From an uncultured Clostridia bacterium (GTDB taxonomy: Bacteria > Bacillota > Clostridia > Peptostreptococcales > Anaerovoracaceae): a DNA stretch of 64,000 nucleotides. The notes under the pieces were generated by a model. It did no database searches. It worked only from the letters and a program-made list of their open reading frames with translations, and had not been told where the DNA came from. The position numbers were made by a program, and so were the translations under genes. Shown here in pieces: positions 45,242-54,100 of this stretch (position 1 is the stretch's first letter; each line of letters opens with the position of its first letter). Location of the stretch: positions 62,001 through 126,000 of the forward strand of contig CAKQGQ010000004.1 in assembly GCA_934233735.1 (NCBI GenBank). The letters are read 5' to 3'.

Positions 45242-46231
45242 TCATTCATCATATGGCTCATCTCCGTCATCATACCACTCGTCCCATGCCTCGTCTTCGT
45301 CATCGTAGTCTTCCGGATTATCTTCCCACACATCCTCCGGGTTATCGTAGTCTTCGCGAATGCCTTCCCACGGGATTTTCGGTTTATTATCTTTCTCGGA
45401 ATCCGTAATCACATCATCCTTCGGGTCAAAATACGTAAAAGAATGCAAAATTAACTGATTCTCGCCTTTCAGCTGAAAGCAGAGCCCTGACGCAAGCAGG
45501 CTGCCGTCCTTCCGGTACCAGCGCACCGTGACCTGCTTATGGTTTTCATCCATTTTGTCATAATCTCGGCACAAAATCCATTCGTCCGGCTCGCCTAATG
45601 TCGTATACTGCAAGGCACGCAGCGGCATGCCCTCTTCCGGCATTTTTCCGGAGTACATTTCCTTTAAGGTCTCTTCACTTATCAGTGGGGCATATCCTTG
45701 GTCTTCATAGTTTGTTTGCGTCGGCACATACGGCATGCTGCCTGCATTTTCACCGGGCAGGAGACCTCCGATTATAATTCCAAGCACGGCAACAAAAGCG
45801 AAGGCCAGGCATTTGCCGCCAATCCCTTTCTTTTTTTGCGGTTCAAAACGCGCCTGCGTGTCTGCTTGCAATGCAGCGCATGCCTGCGGCTCTACTTGCA
45901 GTGCGACACGCACTCGTGTTTCTTGCGGCTCTGCCCTTTCGCGCGTTTTCTTTTGCTTTGGTACATCCCAGCCTTCCGGCTGTTCGGTTTTTTCGAGGAC
46001 ATGCTTTGTTTTTTCCGGCGGATACGGCGCATCTTCGCTCGTGCACGAAATCACTTGCGTCACCAGTCCAACCCGCTCTTCATTTTCCCTGCCGAACGGC
46101 ACCCTAACAAAATCGCCCGCCCGGACACTCTCATCCTCCGTGATATACGAAAGCTCAAAGTGCGAGTTGCTGAAGCGAACCTTGCAGTATATATATTGTT
46201 GTTTTGCTTGTTTATCTGTGTTTGTGGACAT
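45242..46231 (-). CDS. Membrane protein with PriA-N-like domain and acidic tail, function unknown
   Basis: 329 residues in four parts. Residues about 10-65 (YCKVRFSNSHFELSY ... VRAGDFVRVPFGREN ... RVGLVTQV) resemble the 3'-end DNA-binding domain of PriA; compare the start of PriA in this window. An Ala/Glu/Lys/Arg-rich linker with imperfect repeats follows (about 80-135), then one membrane helix (CLAFAFVAVLGIIIGGLLPG, about 144-163). A C-terminal region of mixed strands ends in roughly 45 residues almost wholly Asp, Glu, Trp and Tyr. The linker would face the cytoplasm with the N-terminal domain. GGAGGAAT lies 11 bases before the ATG. Confidence 0.6.
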   Translation of the reverse strand: MSTNTDKQAKQQYIYCKVRFSNSHFELSYITEDESVRAGDFVRVPFGRENEERVGLVTQVISCTSEDAPYPPEKTKHVLEKTEQPEGWDVPKQKKTRERAEPQETRVRVALQVEPQACAALQADTQARFEPQKKKGIGGKCLAFAFVAVLGIIIGGLLPGENAGSMPYVPTQTNYEDQGYAPLISEETLKEMYSGKMPEEGMPLRALQYTTLGEPDEWILCRDYDKMDENHKQVTVRWYRKDGSLLASGLCFQLKGENQLILHSFTYFDPKDDVITDSEKDNKPKIPWEGIREDYDNPEDVWEDNPEDYDDEDEAWDEWYDDGDEPYDE

Positions 46232-46281
46232 GTTTTGTGATTCCTCCGAGGAGATGAATGAGATGTAATCCTAAATATACA

Positions 46282-46310
46282 TTGCATAATCATTCAATCT
46301 GTGCTAATAT
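46282..46310 (+). promoter_or_regulatory. Promoter of the antisense-type RNA
   Basis: TTGCAT (46282-46287), 17 bases, TAATAT (46305-46310). Confidence 0.65.
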
Positions 46311-46316
46311 GAAGTC

Positions 46317-46396
46317 AAGAGGAAACCGTTGAAAACGGCTAACCTGTTTGGATTAAAATAATCGCCTCAGATTGCAAGTCGGGCGATTATTTTTTT
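46317..46396 (+). ncRNA. Putative type I antitoxin RNA
   Basis: A transcript of about 80 nt from the promoter at 46282-46310 runs towards the toxin-like ORF and stops at the hairpin 46357-46391 plus seven T. It contains a small 5' stem-loop (CCGTT/ACGG) and would pair over about 40 nt with the 3' end of the opposing mRNA through the shared terminator. Its 5' portion (GTCAAGAGGA ... GGCTAACCT) also resembles the 5' portion of the opposing transcript. Start and end are inferred from promoter and terminator. Confidence 0.6.
46357..46396. terminator. Shared bidirectional terminator of the convergent small transcripts
   Basis: AATAATCGCC and GGCGATTATT form a 10-bp stem with a 15-base loop; TTTTTTT follows on the plus strand and TTTT on the minus strand. 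Confidence 0.8.
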
Positions 46397-46446
46397 ATGT
46401 AAATGGTAATCCGCACTCTACCAAAGGTAATTGTGATTCGCACCAT
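46387..46446 (-). CDS. 19-residue peptide, probable type I toxin
   Basis: The peptide MVRITITFGRVRITIYIKK begins at an ATG preceded by a strong ribosome site (GGAAGGTGG, four bases away). Its TAA lies within the terminator stem. The sequence is an internal near-repeat (VRITITFG / VRITIYI) alternating hydrophobic and hydrophilic residues with five basic residues, so an amphipathic strand or short membrane-active peptide is plausible. It has its own promoter, a long 5' UTR (about 70 nt) and an opposing RNA that shares its terminator, the layout of type I toxin-antitoxin loci such as par/fst and txpA/ratA. The peptide itself does not resemble Fst, TxpA or BsrG. Confidence 0.6.
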   Translation of the reverse strand: MVRITITFGRVRITIYIKK

Positions 46447-46525
46447 ATTACCACCTTCCTTTCATCCAAAATCCCTTTTGAATTTCGGAAGGTTAACCGC
46501 TTTCGCTTGTCCTCTTGACAAAATC

Positions 46526-46534
46526 ATTATATCA
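46526..46534 (-). promoter_or_regulatory. Extended -10 promoter of the toxin-like mRNA
   Basis: TGATATAAT on the minus strand; the -35 region is poor (TTATTC at 17 bases), which an extended -10 can offset. Confidence 0.6.
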
Positions 46535-46574
46535 TATTCTCTGACAAAGAATAAGCGTTCCTCTTGTTTCTCAT

Positions 46575-47651
46575 TTATTTTTTCTCTTCAATAACGAATT
46601 TGAGCATTTTAAATGCTGCCTGCTTTTTTGCTTCTTTTTTTGATGATGACTTGGAAGTAAACGATTCCTCGTATTCTTTATTCTTGCATGTGCAACTCCA
46701 AATCGGATTGCCATCTTTGTCATGCGTTTCTTCAAAAGCATAGACAGGAATTGAAAAATAGCCTCGGCGGGCAAGAATTTCAAGTTGGTTAATGGCAAAA
46801 TCTTTGCTTGGTTCGTCGATTTCGTCTTTCATCGTAATTTCTCGAATATATTCGTTTTTTTTCAAATATTCATACGCTAACTTGCAGACATTCATTCGTG
46901 CTTCACTTTTTGATTCTCCGAACCCGCGAAAAATCGGCAGTGCATCCAATAATTTTAATTCACAATGGTATTTTATGCGGTCAAAATCGAAAGGCGAAGA
47001 TATATTTTGAGAGATTCCTTCAAATTTTTCATACCACGTTGACTGGTATGATTTTTCTTTAAACCAAAACCAAGGCAGTACATGGTTGTTTTGCATCTCC
47101 CAATCTTGAATCAAACGAACATAATTGTCATCTTCGTCATTTTCAATAAAATCCTCTATTACCAGCATGGCCTCCACTACTGACTGAATTATCGTAAAGT
47201 TCCATCCGCAGTCTATAGTTACTGCGCCAACAATTGCCTCAAACAAATCCTCTTTTACGGACTTCTCGTTTAAAACATTATTTTTAATGTCACTTTCTCC
47301 CATTAGCAAAAGCTCTGCGAATCCCAGTTCTTCAATTCGTTGTGCCAAATTTTTCTTTTGTACGATTCGACTTTTCAGTTTCGTGAGTTCGCCCTCTGAA
47401 TATTCGCAGAAAAACTCCTTTGCCCCTTCCGGTGGATTGTCGCTTTGCACTGCTCCGAATTTTTCTATCAGTATTTTTATTACTGCAAAATCAAGTGCTT
47501 TATCTCCGATAAATTCCAAAACCTCATTATTTTCTCCGCCATTTTCTTCTGTGTAAGAACGACGCGTAAATGCTTGGTTCAGCAAATCAATGTTCTTAAA
47601 AGTATAGCCAATCTGAGCTTGAACCATTTTAAATCCTAATTCTCTTTCCAT
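46575..47651 (-). CDS. Divergent RNase III with dsRNA-binding tail
   Basis: 358 residues. The N-terminal RNase III domain has YTFKNIDLLNQAFTRRSY, the signature NEVLEFIGDKALDFAV near 40 and the second acidic site EDLFEAIVGA near 135, so the catalytic residues appear intact. A long acidic insertion follows. The C-terminal half has two dsRNA-binding-like segments, the last ending SSSKKEAKKQAAFKMLKFV. It is longer than housekeeping Rnc (about 230 residues) and is not in the rnc-smc-ftsY context. The ATG at 47651 with AAAGGA upstream is chosen; the longer frame has no support. Transcription runs toward the toxin-antitoxin-like locus on the same strand. Confidence 0.82.
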   Translation of the reverse strand: MERELGFKMVQAQIGYTFKNIDLLNQAFTRRSYTEENGGENNEVLEFIGDKALDFAVIKILIEKFGAVQSDNPPEGAKEFFCEYSEGELTKLKSRIVQKKNLAQRIEELGFAELLLMGESDIKNNVLNEKSVKEDLFEAIVGAVTIDCGWNFTIIQSVVEAMLVIEDFIENDEDDNYVRLIQDWEMQNNHVLPWFWFKEKSYQSTWYEKFEGISQNISSPFDFDRIKYHCELKLLDALPIFRGFGESKSEARMNVCKLAYEYLKKNEYIREITMKDEIDEPSKDFAINQLEILARRGYFSIPVYAFEETHDKDGNPIWSCTCKNKEYEESFTSKSSSKKEAKKQAAFKMLKFVIEEKK

Positions 47652-47876
47652 AATAAAAAATCCTTTCAGTAAATAATTACCAAAAGGCATAATAAACAAT
47701 AGCAATCCGACAGATATTATCTCCCGCATAACAGCACGCAAAAAATATTGTCAGACCCGATAGATTAAATTTGATCCTTTGTTTTCTTTTATTTACTCGT
47801 GTTCACTTGCATAAACAGGAATAAACACCAAAATACAATGTCTGAAATTTAACTTATTATGCCTTCAAGTACTTAC

Positions 47877-47905
47877 ATTATAGCACTAATGTTTATTTTT
47901 GTAAA
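47877..47905 (-). promoter_or_regulatory. Strong promoter of the RNase III gene with overlapping inverted repeat
   Basis: Minus strand TTTACA (47905-47900), 17 bases, TATAAT (47882-47877) with TGC before it. TGTTTA-N6-TAAACA (about 47890-47907) covers the -35. A 5' UTR of about 220 nt follows, containing further TGTTTAT words but no other feature I can name. Confidence 0.72.
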
Positions 47906-47920
47906 CAAAAATTTTGTTCA

Positions 47921-47947
47921 TGTCATACTGACCGTGTCATACTGACA
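47921..47947. repeat. Tandem copies of a small palindrome upstream of the RNase III promoter
   Basis: TGTCATACTGAC(A) occurs twice (47921-47933 and 47935-47947, period 14). Each copy is nearly palindromic (TGTCA-N3-TGACA). The position just upstream of the -35 fits an activator or repressor site. Confidence 0.5.
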
Positions 47948-47948
47948 G

Positions 47949-47984
47949 AAAAAACCGCCTTTAGCAGTTAGCCTGGGCGGTTTT
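47949..47984 (-). terminator. Terminator after the 63-residue hypothetical gene
   Basis: AAAACCGCC and GGCGGTTTT pair around a 16-base loop and TTTTTT follows on the minus strand. Confidence 0.75.
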
Positions 47985-48001
47985 CCGAGCAAACAAAATC
48001 G

Positions 48002-48193
48002 CTATATTTTCTCTTTTGTGATAATCTTCATCGTACCTTCTTGTTCGCCTCCGGTTATCACTAATTCTGCTATATTATTTCCACTCTCTTGCATACTTGA
48101 AATGAGGTCAAGTGCAGTTTCTTTCAATTCATCACTTGGAACATCCATAACTGTTGTTTTCATTGTTGTAATCTTTACATTCGTTTCCTTCAT
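48002..48193 (-). CDS. Small hypothetical protein
   Basis: 63 residues (KETNVKITTMKTTVMDVPSD, then LKETALDLISSMQESG, ending TMKIITKEKI), predicted as strand-helix-strand and soluble. I do not recognise a family. GAGGTGAG precedes the ATG at 48193, an extended -10 promoter lies 55 bp upstream and a clear terminator follows, so it is likely a real single-gene unit. Confidence 0.6.
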   Translation of the reverse strand: MKETNVKITTMKTTVMDVPSDELKETALDLISSMQESGNNIAELVITGGEQEGTMKIITKEKI

Positions 48194-48247
48194 CTTCTCA
48201 CCTCTCACTATTACTCAAACATTTCTTTTTTATTTCTTCTGGATTTG

Positions 48248-48256
48248 ATTATAACA
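48248..48256 (-). promoter_or_regulatory. Extended -10 promoter of the 63-residue gene
   Basis: TGTTATAAT on the minus strand; no good -35. Confidence 0.5.
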
Positions 48257-48285
48257 TATTCGTTTCAAAATTTCCACATTCAGTT

Positions 48286-48420
48286 TCATGCTTGAATCTG
48301 TTCATCCGAGCCTGCTTGCTGCAGCTTCCATGCAGTGAAAAGAAACCACGGAATGCTATCGAATGTGTTCATTTCCATCTGATTTTCTTCCTCCTGCGAA
48401 TGGATAAGAGGCCTCTTCAT
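48286..48420 (-). CDS. Possible 44-residue protein downstream of yccF
   Basis: An ORF from ATG 48420 to TGA 48286 encodes 44 residues. A better start may be the ATG at 48378, which has CAGGAGGAAG upstream and gives about 30 residues (NTFDSIPWFLFTAWKLQQAG near the start). The good ribosome site and position after yccF support it; no homologue is recognised. Confidence 0.35.
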   Translation of the reverse strand: MKRPLIHSQEEENQMEMNTFDSIPWFLFTAWKLQQAGSDEQIQA

Positions 48421-48439
48421 CTTGCTTGTTTCTTCTCTG

Positions 48440-48616
48440 TTATCTGACGGTCTGCGCGCCAAACGACATCAGTGACAACTGTGCCAACTTAAAAAACTGC
48501 TTCCCGAATGGGATTCCGATGATCGTGATGCACCAGATCAGCCCCGCCAGCAGCCAAAGAAGACCGCTGAATAACCCACCAAAAATAAACCAAAGAATGT
48601 TTCCTAATATGTTCAT
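48440..48616 (-). CDS. YccF-domain small membrane protein
   Basis: 58 residues with the YccF repeat: NILGNILWFIFGGLFSGLLW, then CITIIGIPFGKQFFKLAQLS, ending SFGAQTVR. Usual YccF proteins carry two such repeats (over 110 residues); this has one. GGAG precedes the ATG at 48616. Function of the family is unknown. A decayed copy lies at 35589-35731. Confidence 0.75.
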   Translation of the reverse strand: MNILGNILWFIFGGLFSGLLWLLAGLIWCITIIGIPFGKQFFKLAQLSLMSFGAQTVR

Positions 48617-48704
48617 AATTACTCCTGTATGTATATCTTTCATCAATTAGAGATCATCCGTCATTACGACATTTATTACGACATCATATCGTTTGTCATA
48701 GAAA

Positions 48705-51182
48705 TCACGCTTCAAACAAATATTCTTCAAGTGCTGCTGCTAAATGCAGCGGCAAAGGTAAAACTGTTGCCTCGCTATACTGGATCGGAATTTTTCGCAG
48801 CTCATTGGCATAAAAGATCCAGCTTGCCGCATCGTCACCCGGCTGAAGCTGCAGCGGATAAAATTCAATCATATCCTTTTCAGCAAAGCGATGTCTTGGA
48901 AAGGCAATTTTTGATTCCTTAAAGCTATTTGTATAGTGAATATCATTTGGTTTTGTATGAATGCCCCAGTACACGTCTTCATACTTAAAAATGCCGGAAG
49001 CGGAAGTATACTGTAAATGTTCCTCCGTAGATTTCATGCTTAAATTCGTGAAATAATCCGGGACTTCCTGATTTCTGCGAATCCGAATGATCCTTACACC
49101 GGAATCTATCAAGGAGAGCATATATGGATTATTCGGCATTCCAACATTGATCTGCTCTGGACAATATTCATCTGCTGTAGTGTACCCATGAATCTCCTTG
49201 TCAGAAATGCCACTCCATACTGCGCGTGTATTTCCATCTGACTGAACAAAAAACAGAACGCTATCTTCTTTTTTGTAATAGTGATTTCTCAATTCCAGCA
49301 GTTTTTGCTTCGCAGGAGAGCGGCTCGCTGATACACATCGATGTTCCAAATCATTCTTCCAGAAAAGCTGTGCCATTTCAAGGCATGCCTCTCGATAGGA
49401 AACCGTTGGTTTTGAAAATGCGTCACAATTTACAGTAACCTTTCCTCTCTGTAAGTTGACTGTAACATAAATCGGAAGGAAACGTGCTTTATTGGAAATT
49501 CCATGCACTTGCGTACACAAGTGCATACCGATACAAGGTGTATCAGCCATCGGTGGCATTTTCTTTCTGAAATCCAATAATGTCACAATTCCTAATTGCC
49601 TATAAAGATCGTGTACTGCACGCTCAACCTTATGCTGATTGATGTTCTCTTCCGGATTGATAAACTGCACCACTCTGCCGGTTCTGGCAAATGCATTGCG
49701 AAGAACTGCTTTGGGATCGCCCTTAGTATAATGTTCTCTCCCGGGTAAAATGAAAATGCAGGCAGTCACAGCATCTGTCATTCCTAGCTGCTTGGCGATT
49801 TCTTCACATCGTTGAATTTGCGTTTGCTTTTTATTATCTGGCATTGCATCTGCAAGATTTCCCACTTCCTTAGTGACGAACTGTATCTTCAAACAAGAGT
49901 CATCAGCTTCATCACCAAAATCCTGTTGAAGTTTATTTTGCAGTTGTTTCAGTAACTCCTGTTGAAACGGATCCTTCCAAAGCCCATAAAGTTCAAATGT
50001 AATCTGCGTTGTTCCTGCGCATTGGCAGACCCAGCTTCTAAAATCTTCCTGTGATTCATATTCATCCGGTGCTTTGTAAATTGTAAATTTCTGTCCAGTT
50101 AGCTTAACCCTGTCCGCTTCTGCCTGCCCACAAATCATATCACCCAATAGGCTATAAATCGCTTGATGTAGAGCTGCTTTATCTATCACTGAGACTCCTG
50201 TGCCGATTTTTGAATCCACGAATCCTTTCATACCATTTTTATATGGGAGAAGAATCTCTTCAGAATATGCTGCCGGATCCTTCAGAACATTTTCAACCGG
50301 TGGTAATGATTCATAACCCCAGATATTGTAGCATTCCCGATCTTGCTCTTTCCAGTCAAGTTTTTTGCTGCTGTAATGATACGAAATCGGAACTTGGCAG
50401 AATTTATCACTTGATACTCTAATATGTGCATTGATACTCTCGTTTAAGAATGGAACACGCTCCTTGTTGTAATTGGCCGGAATCCAGCGGCGAATACTCA
50501 TTTGACACAGTAAAAGAGCCTTTCTTGTCGGTGGCGTTGTCTGCACTGAAAAGTCAAATACAAAAGAATATTGATGTTGACTTTTAGGGTCTTTCATCGG
50601 CTGGCTGATCAATTGGTTCTTTGCAGAATAGCAAAGATGCAATACTTGCTCATTTAAAATGATTTCCTGTCCTAGCAAACGGTTGCAAACAGAAAGTGGA
50701 ATCGCTTGATAGGCTTCCTCACACACTGTGCCATCTTCAAAGGTAAGATTGATTTCATTTTCTGTTTGAAGGCTCACAAAATCATGATAATCTATCTCGT
50801 CACAAAAGTCGTTTGCCATTTGTTTTACAAGAGGCAGTGCATAAGGAGATGTCACATAAGTTGCCTTGATCCATGTTTTAATCATATCGCATAGTGCCTG
50901 AAGGTCTTTCTCTGAATAAGGATTACATGCGGTAAGCCAGCGTTCATCATTGCTTTCCTTTTTCAATGGTGCCAGATGGATAACCCCAACCATCCAACTA
51001 TCGACCAGCTTTTTTAAGGCAGCCGTGGGTAATCCATACTCATCCTTGAAATTAGGTTTACTTTTTTTAGCAATCTCCAGTAAGGATTGCTTCCATGTTT
51101 GAGGAAACCCCAAATAGTAAATTTTTTGCTTTTGTCCGGCACTGAGCTGAAATGCAAGTGGATATATTTTTTTATTGCTCAT
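48705..51182 (-). CDS. pPIWI-RE protein (predicted prokaryotic PIWI with RNase H fold)
   Basis: About 825 residues. The C-terminal half resembles the RNase-H-like PIWI domain of the pPIWI-RE family (DUF3962/DUF3893 annotations), including IGMHLCTQVHGISNKARFLPIYV split around 585-610, CVSASRSPAKQKLLELRNHYY and the IDSGVRIIRIRRNQEVPDYF segment near 700 that would hold the conserved Arg and Glu giving the family its name. The N-terminal half matches the RE module. The family is predicted to bind guide-target duplexes or R-loops. Neighbouring helicase and REase genes confirm the assignment. The ATG at 51182 has AAAGGA upstream and overlaps the helicase gene by 11 nt. Confidence 0.82.
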   Translation of the reverse strand: MSNKKIYPLAFQLSAGQKQKIYYLGFPQTWKQSLLEIAKKSKPNFKDEYGLPTAALKKLVDSWMVGVIHLAPLKKESNDERWLTACNPYSEKDLQALCDMIKTWIKATYVTSPYALPLVKQMANDFCDEIDYHDFVSLQTENEINLTFEDGTVCEEAYQAIPLSVCNRLLGQEIILNEQVLHLCYSAKNQLISQPMKDPKSQHQYSFVFDFSVQTTPPTRKALLLCQMSIRRWIPANYNKERVPFLNESINAHIRVSSDKFCQVPISYHYSSKKLDWKEQDRECYNIWGYESLPPVENVLKDPAAYSEEILLPYKNGMKGFVDSKIGTGVSVIDKAALHQAIYSLLGDMICGQAEADRVKLTGQKFTIYKAPDEYESQEDFRSWVCQCAGTTQITFELYGLWKDPFQQELLKQLQNKLQQDFGDEADDSCLKIQFVTKEVGNLADAMPDNKKQTQIQRCEEIAKQLGMTDAVTACIFILPGREHYTKGDPKAVLRNAFARTGRVVQFINPEENINQHKVERAVHDLYRQLGIVTLLDFRKKMPPMADTPCIGMHLCTQVHGISNKARFLPIYVTVNLQRGKVTVNCDAFSKPTVSYREACLEMAQLFWKNDLEHRCVSASRSPAKQKLLELRNHYYKKEDSVLFFVQSDGNTRAVWSGISDKEIHGYTTADEYCPEQINVGMPNNPYMLSLIDSGVRIIRIRRNQEVPDYFTNLSMKSTEEHLQYTSASGIFKYEDVYWGIHTKPNDIHYTNSFKESKIAFPRHRFAEKDMIEFYPLQLQPGDDAASWIFYANELRKIPIQYSEATVLPLPLHLAAALEEYLFEA

Positions 51183-54100
51183 ATTGAATGTCCTTTCTAT
51201 ACGCTTCGTAAAATGGGGCATATAAGGTCTCCGCAATCTCTTTGCTCTCTTTCTGTGTCATCAAGGTGTCCAAATATCTACCCAATTCGGAAAGACAGTC
51301 GAAATCATCCGGTTTCTCTTCATGTCTGCGAAATGCACCATCAATAAAGTAAATATGGGGCTCCGGCTTTGTCACATCTGTAACGCGTGCCAATCGCCCA
51401 AAGATCTGTAAAATCAAGATAAAAAGAGTTGCAACAATGTCCCGTCGTGCTTCTTCATCTAAATCCGCTAGTCCAAAAGCCTTATTCCTGCTCATTTTAG
51501 CCCATTGCTGAGATGCAAATTGGCGCATGCGTACATTATATGCAAACATTGGTTCATTGAGATTTCGTTTGCACTGCGCCTCTGCAAGGCCATTTAGCTT
51601 ACTTCCGGCCTGCTGTATGTCATTAGGAACAGGCATTGGCCGGACCATGAAGAAAACAGCAGAAAGCGCAGAATGTCCGCGTTCGTCAACAATGTTATGA
51701 CCACGCTCGATTGCCATTGCAGGCGCAATCAGAATATCCTCTTTCATCTCCGCAAATCGTCCGACCTCACCACGCCGCACAACACCTTCTTCGTTTCTCG
51801 TTTCACTCGCATCAGAAATCATGCGGCAAATACTTATAGGGGAATTCACCTTTCTTAATGCTGTTCCTAACACTTGCTGCACCTCTTGTGCTTGTACATA
51901 ACTATTAACTACCAGCAGAATCTTTCCGGCTTTTCGTTCGTATTCCCTTATAATAAGATCTACTGTTTTTTTCGTTACTATGCGAAGCTGTTCTGCACGT
52001 TGATCATCTGCTGCCCCTGAAATGCGTTCGGGAAAACCAGATTCAAAAAAACGTGTTTTTTCAAGGAATGCTCGTTTATCACTATCAGCCTCCAAAATAT
52101 AATTGACCGGCCGATTTACATGATATTCATACGAACCCTCTGCCCAGCTGGATCCGGATAGCAAAACCACATGAGGCCCCATAGGATTTCCATGCACATC
52201 GGTCTGCAGATACGGCAAATCTTTCATAAGGCTTCTTCCAAATGCAAACTGACGATACAAGCAGATGTCTTCCTCATCTGTCTTTTTCATTCCAAACAGA
52301 TTGCCGCACAGTGCAGACGGAAGGAGAAATTGCTGTTGCCGGAATCGCGTTTGCAAAAAACCAAATAGTTCATTTTGTCCATATGAAGTCTCATGACTCG
52401 CATCATATGCCTCATTAAGACCTCGCACAAAATGGTCAAAATAGATCAATCGCAAAATAAGCTTAAGCCGAGCATCTTGGATCCGCCTTGCTTTATCTTT
52501 TTGAGGCCTCGGGAACGCAGTTCCCAGTTCGTTTATCCAACCATTATACATTTGATCGAAAAAGGTATCATCTGTGCTCTTGCATGAACTCTCAAGTACA
52601 GTCCATAAAGTACTGTGTCGCATGCCCTCTTCTTGCACGTCAATTAAATCGTAAATCTGTTTATAAATGACCCGCGGAATTTTATATTCTGATTCCTCTT
52701 CATATAAATTTTCCAGAAGCATCAATGCTGAGAAAGGATCCCCATATGTAATTTGGCTCCATGCTCCCAATCCCCGGCGCAGAGATTTTACAATACAGCT
52801 GAGTACTGTCACGCTTTGTCGCTGCAGTTCATCATATCGCTGCATCGCCAAATTTGCTTCCCTGCTCTTGCTGCTTAGTCTCATATATGCGCTGCAATCA
52901 TCTGCACATTCCTGAATGAAACTGTTAAAGCTGGTTTCCGGCATAAAAAGTTGATCAAGCGTCTTCTGAACTCTATCACATTCATCAAAGATAACCAGAT
53001 CGAAATCACGCATTACCAATTCTAAAAACGTTTCGCGCTGCTGTCCTACTCTGGATATAGCAAATCCTGCAACAGTTGTCAATACAACTGAGGAAGTATA
53101 GCATTCTCGGAGCATTTTGGTTCCTGCACACCGGTTGAAATAAGGGCACAAATGATTTCTATTGTCCTTTTTCAGGATATAACATGGCTCTTCGCCAAAA
53201 TCAATTGCTTTGCTATGCTGTGTATCCAGTCCATCGATCAGACAATTGGCTGTCAGGTATTCAGAGAGTTCTGCTTGCAAACAATTCTCTTCAGGCTGCA
53301 CAACTTGATTGATGTATTTTGCCCTATTGGCGCGGCCAATTAAGGGGCTGACTGTGACTCCAAAACGTGATAAATATTTCTGCAAGTTTAAGACGTCAGC
53401 TACTGTGTCCAAAACGATCGTAACCCGGCAACCATGTTGATGACACCAAAATGCTAAAACTTTAATCAGTGTTGATTTCCCTGAGCCGACCATCCCGACA
53501 ATATTGGTTATTTCATGGATGGTAAGTTCTGCACTTGCTTTTACTGAAGTGTCTTGTATCTTTTTCAAAATATTAGACTGCAATATTGTATAGCATGGGT
53601 CATTAGGACAGAGTTCTGTCATTTGCTTTGCTGTATCCAAGAGCTCATCCAGAGTGATAGATATCTTTTCTTTTCGAACTTTATGTAACGCTGTGTGAGT
53701 CGGTGCTATATGCGCATTGTCGAGTTTAAGGCGAACTTTCTCGTATTCTCCATTATCCGAATTCCTGTACAAATAGTGATAGTTACCTTGCTCCGCATAC
53801 AGCAGCGTACTATTGCGCTCCGTTTTTTCTGTCCAGAACCGTGACCATTCTTCTCTGCGTTTTTCATATGGATACGGATATGCTTCTTCTGATTTGAAAC
53901 AGGAGATCTCCCCGCCTTTTTCCCTAAATGAAAAAGCTCTGACCGCAGCATATCGTGATTCGCGATACTGCCTCAAATCATCCTGCCAGTATTTCTTCGA
54001 ACGATAGTATCCCAAAGTATATCGAGCCTGCTGCAATATATGCTCCATACCTGAACATGCTGTCGCCCCGATCAGATGATACTGCGTAAACAAAAGATAG

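Noticed and set aside
47921..47947. Short tandem repeat as a CRISPR or phase-variation tract
   Set aside because: Only two copies, each a palindrome, located at a promoter; an operator is the simpler reading.
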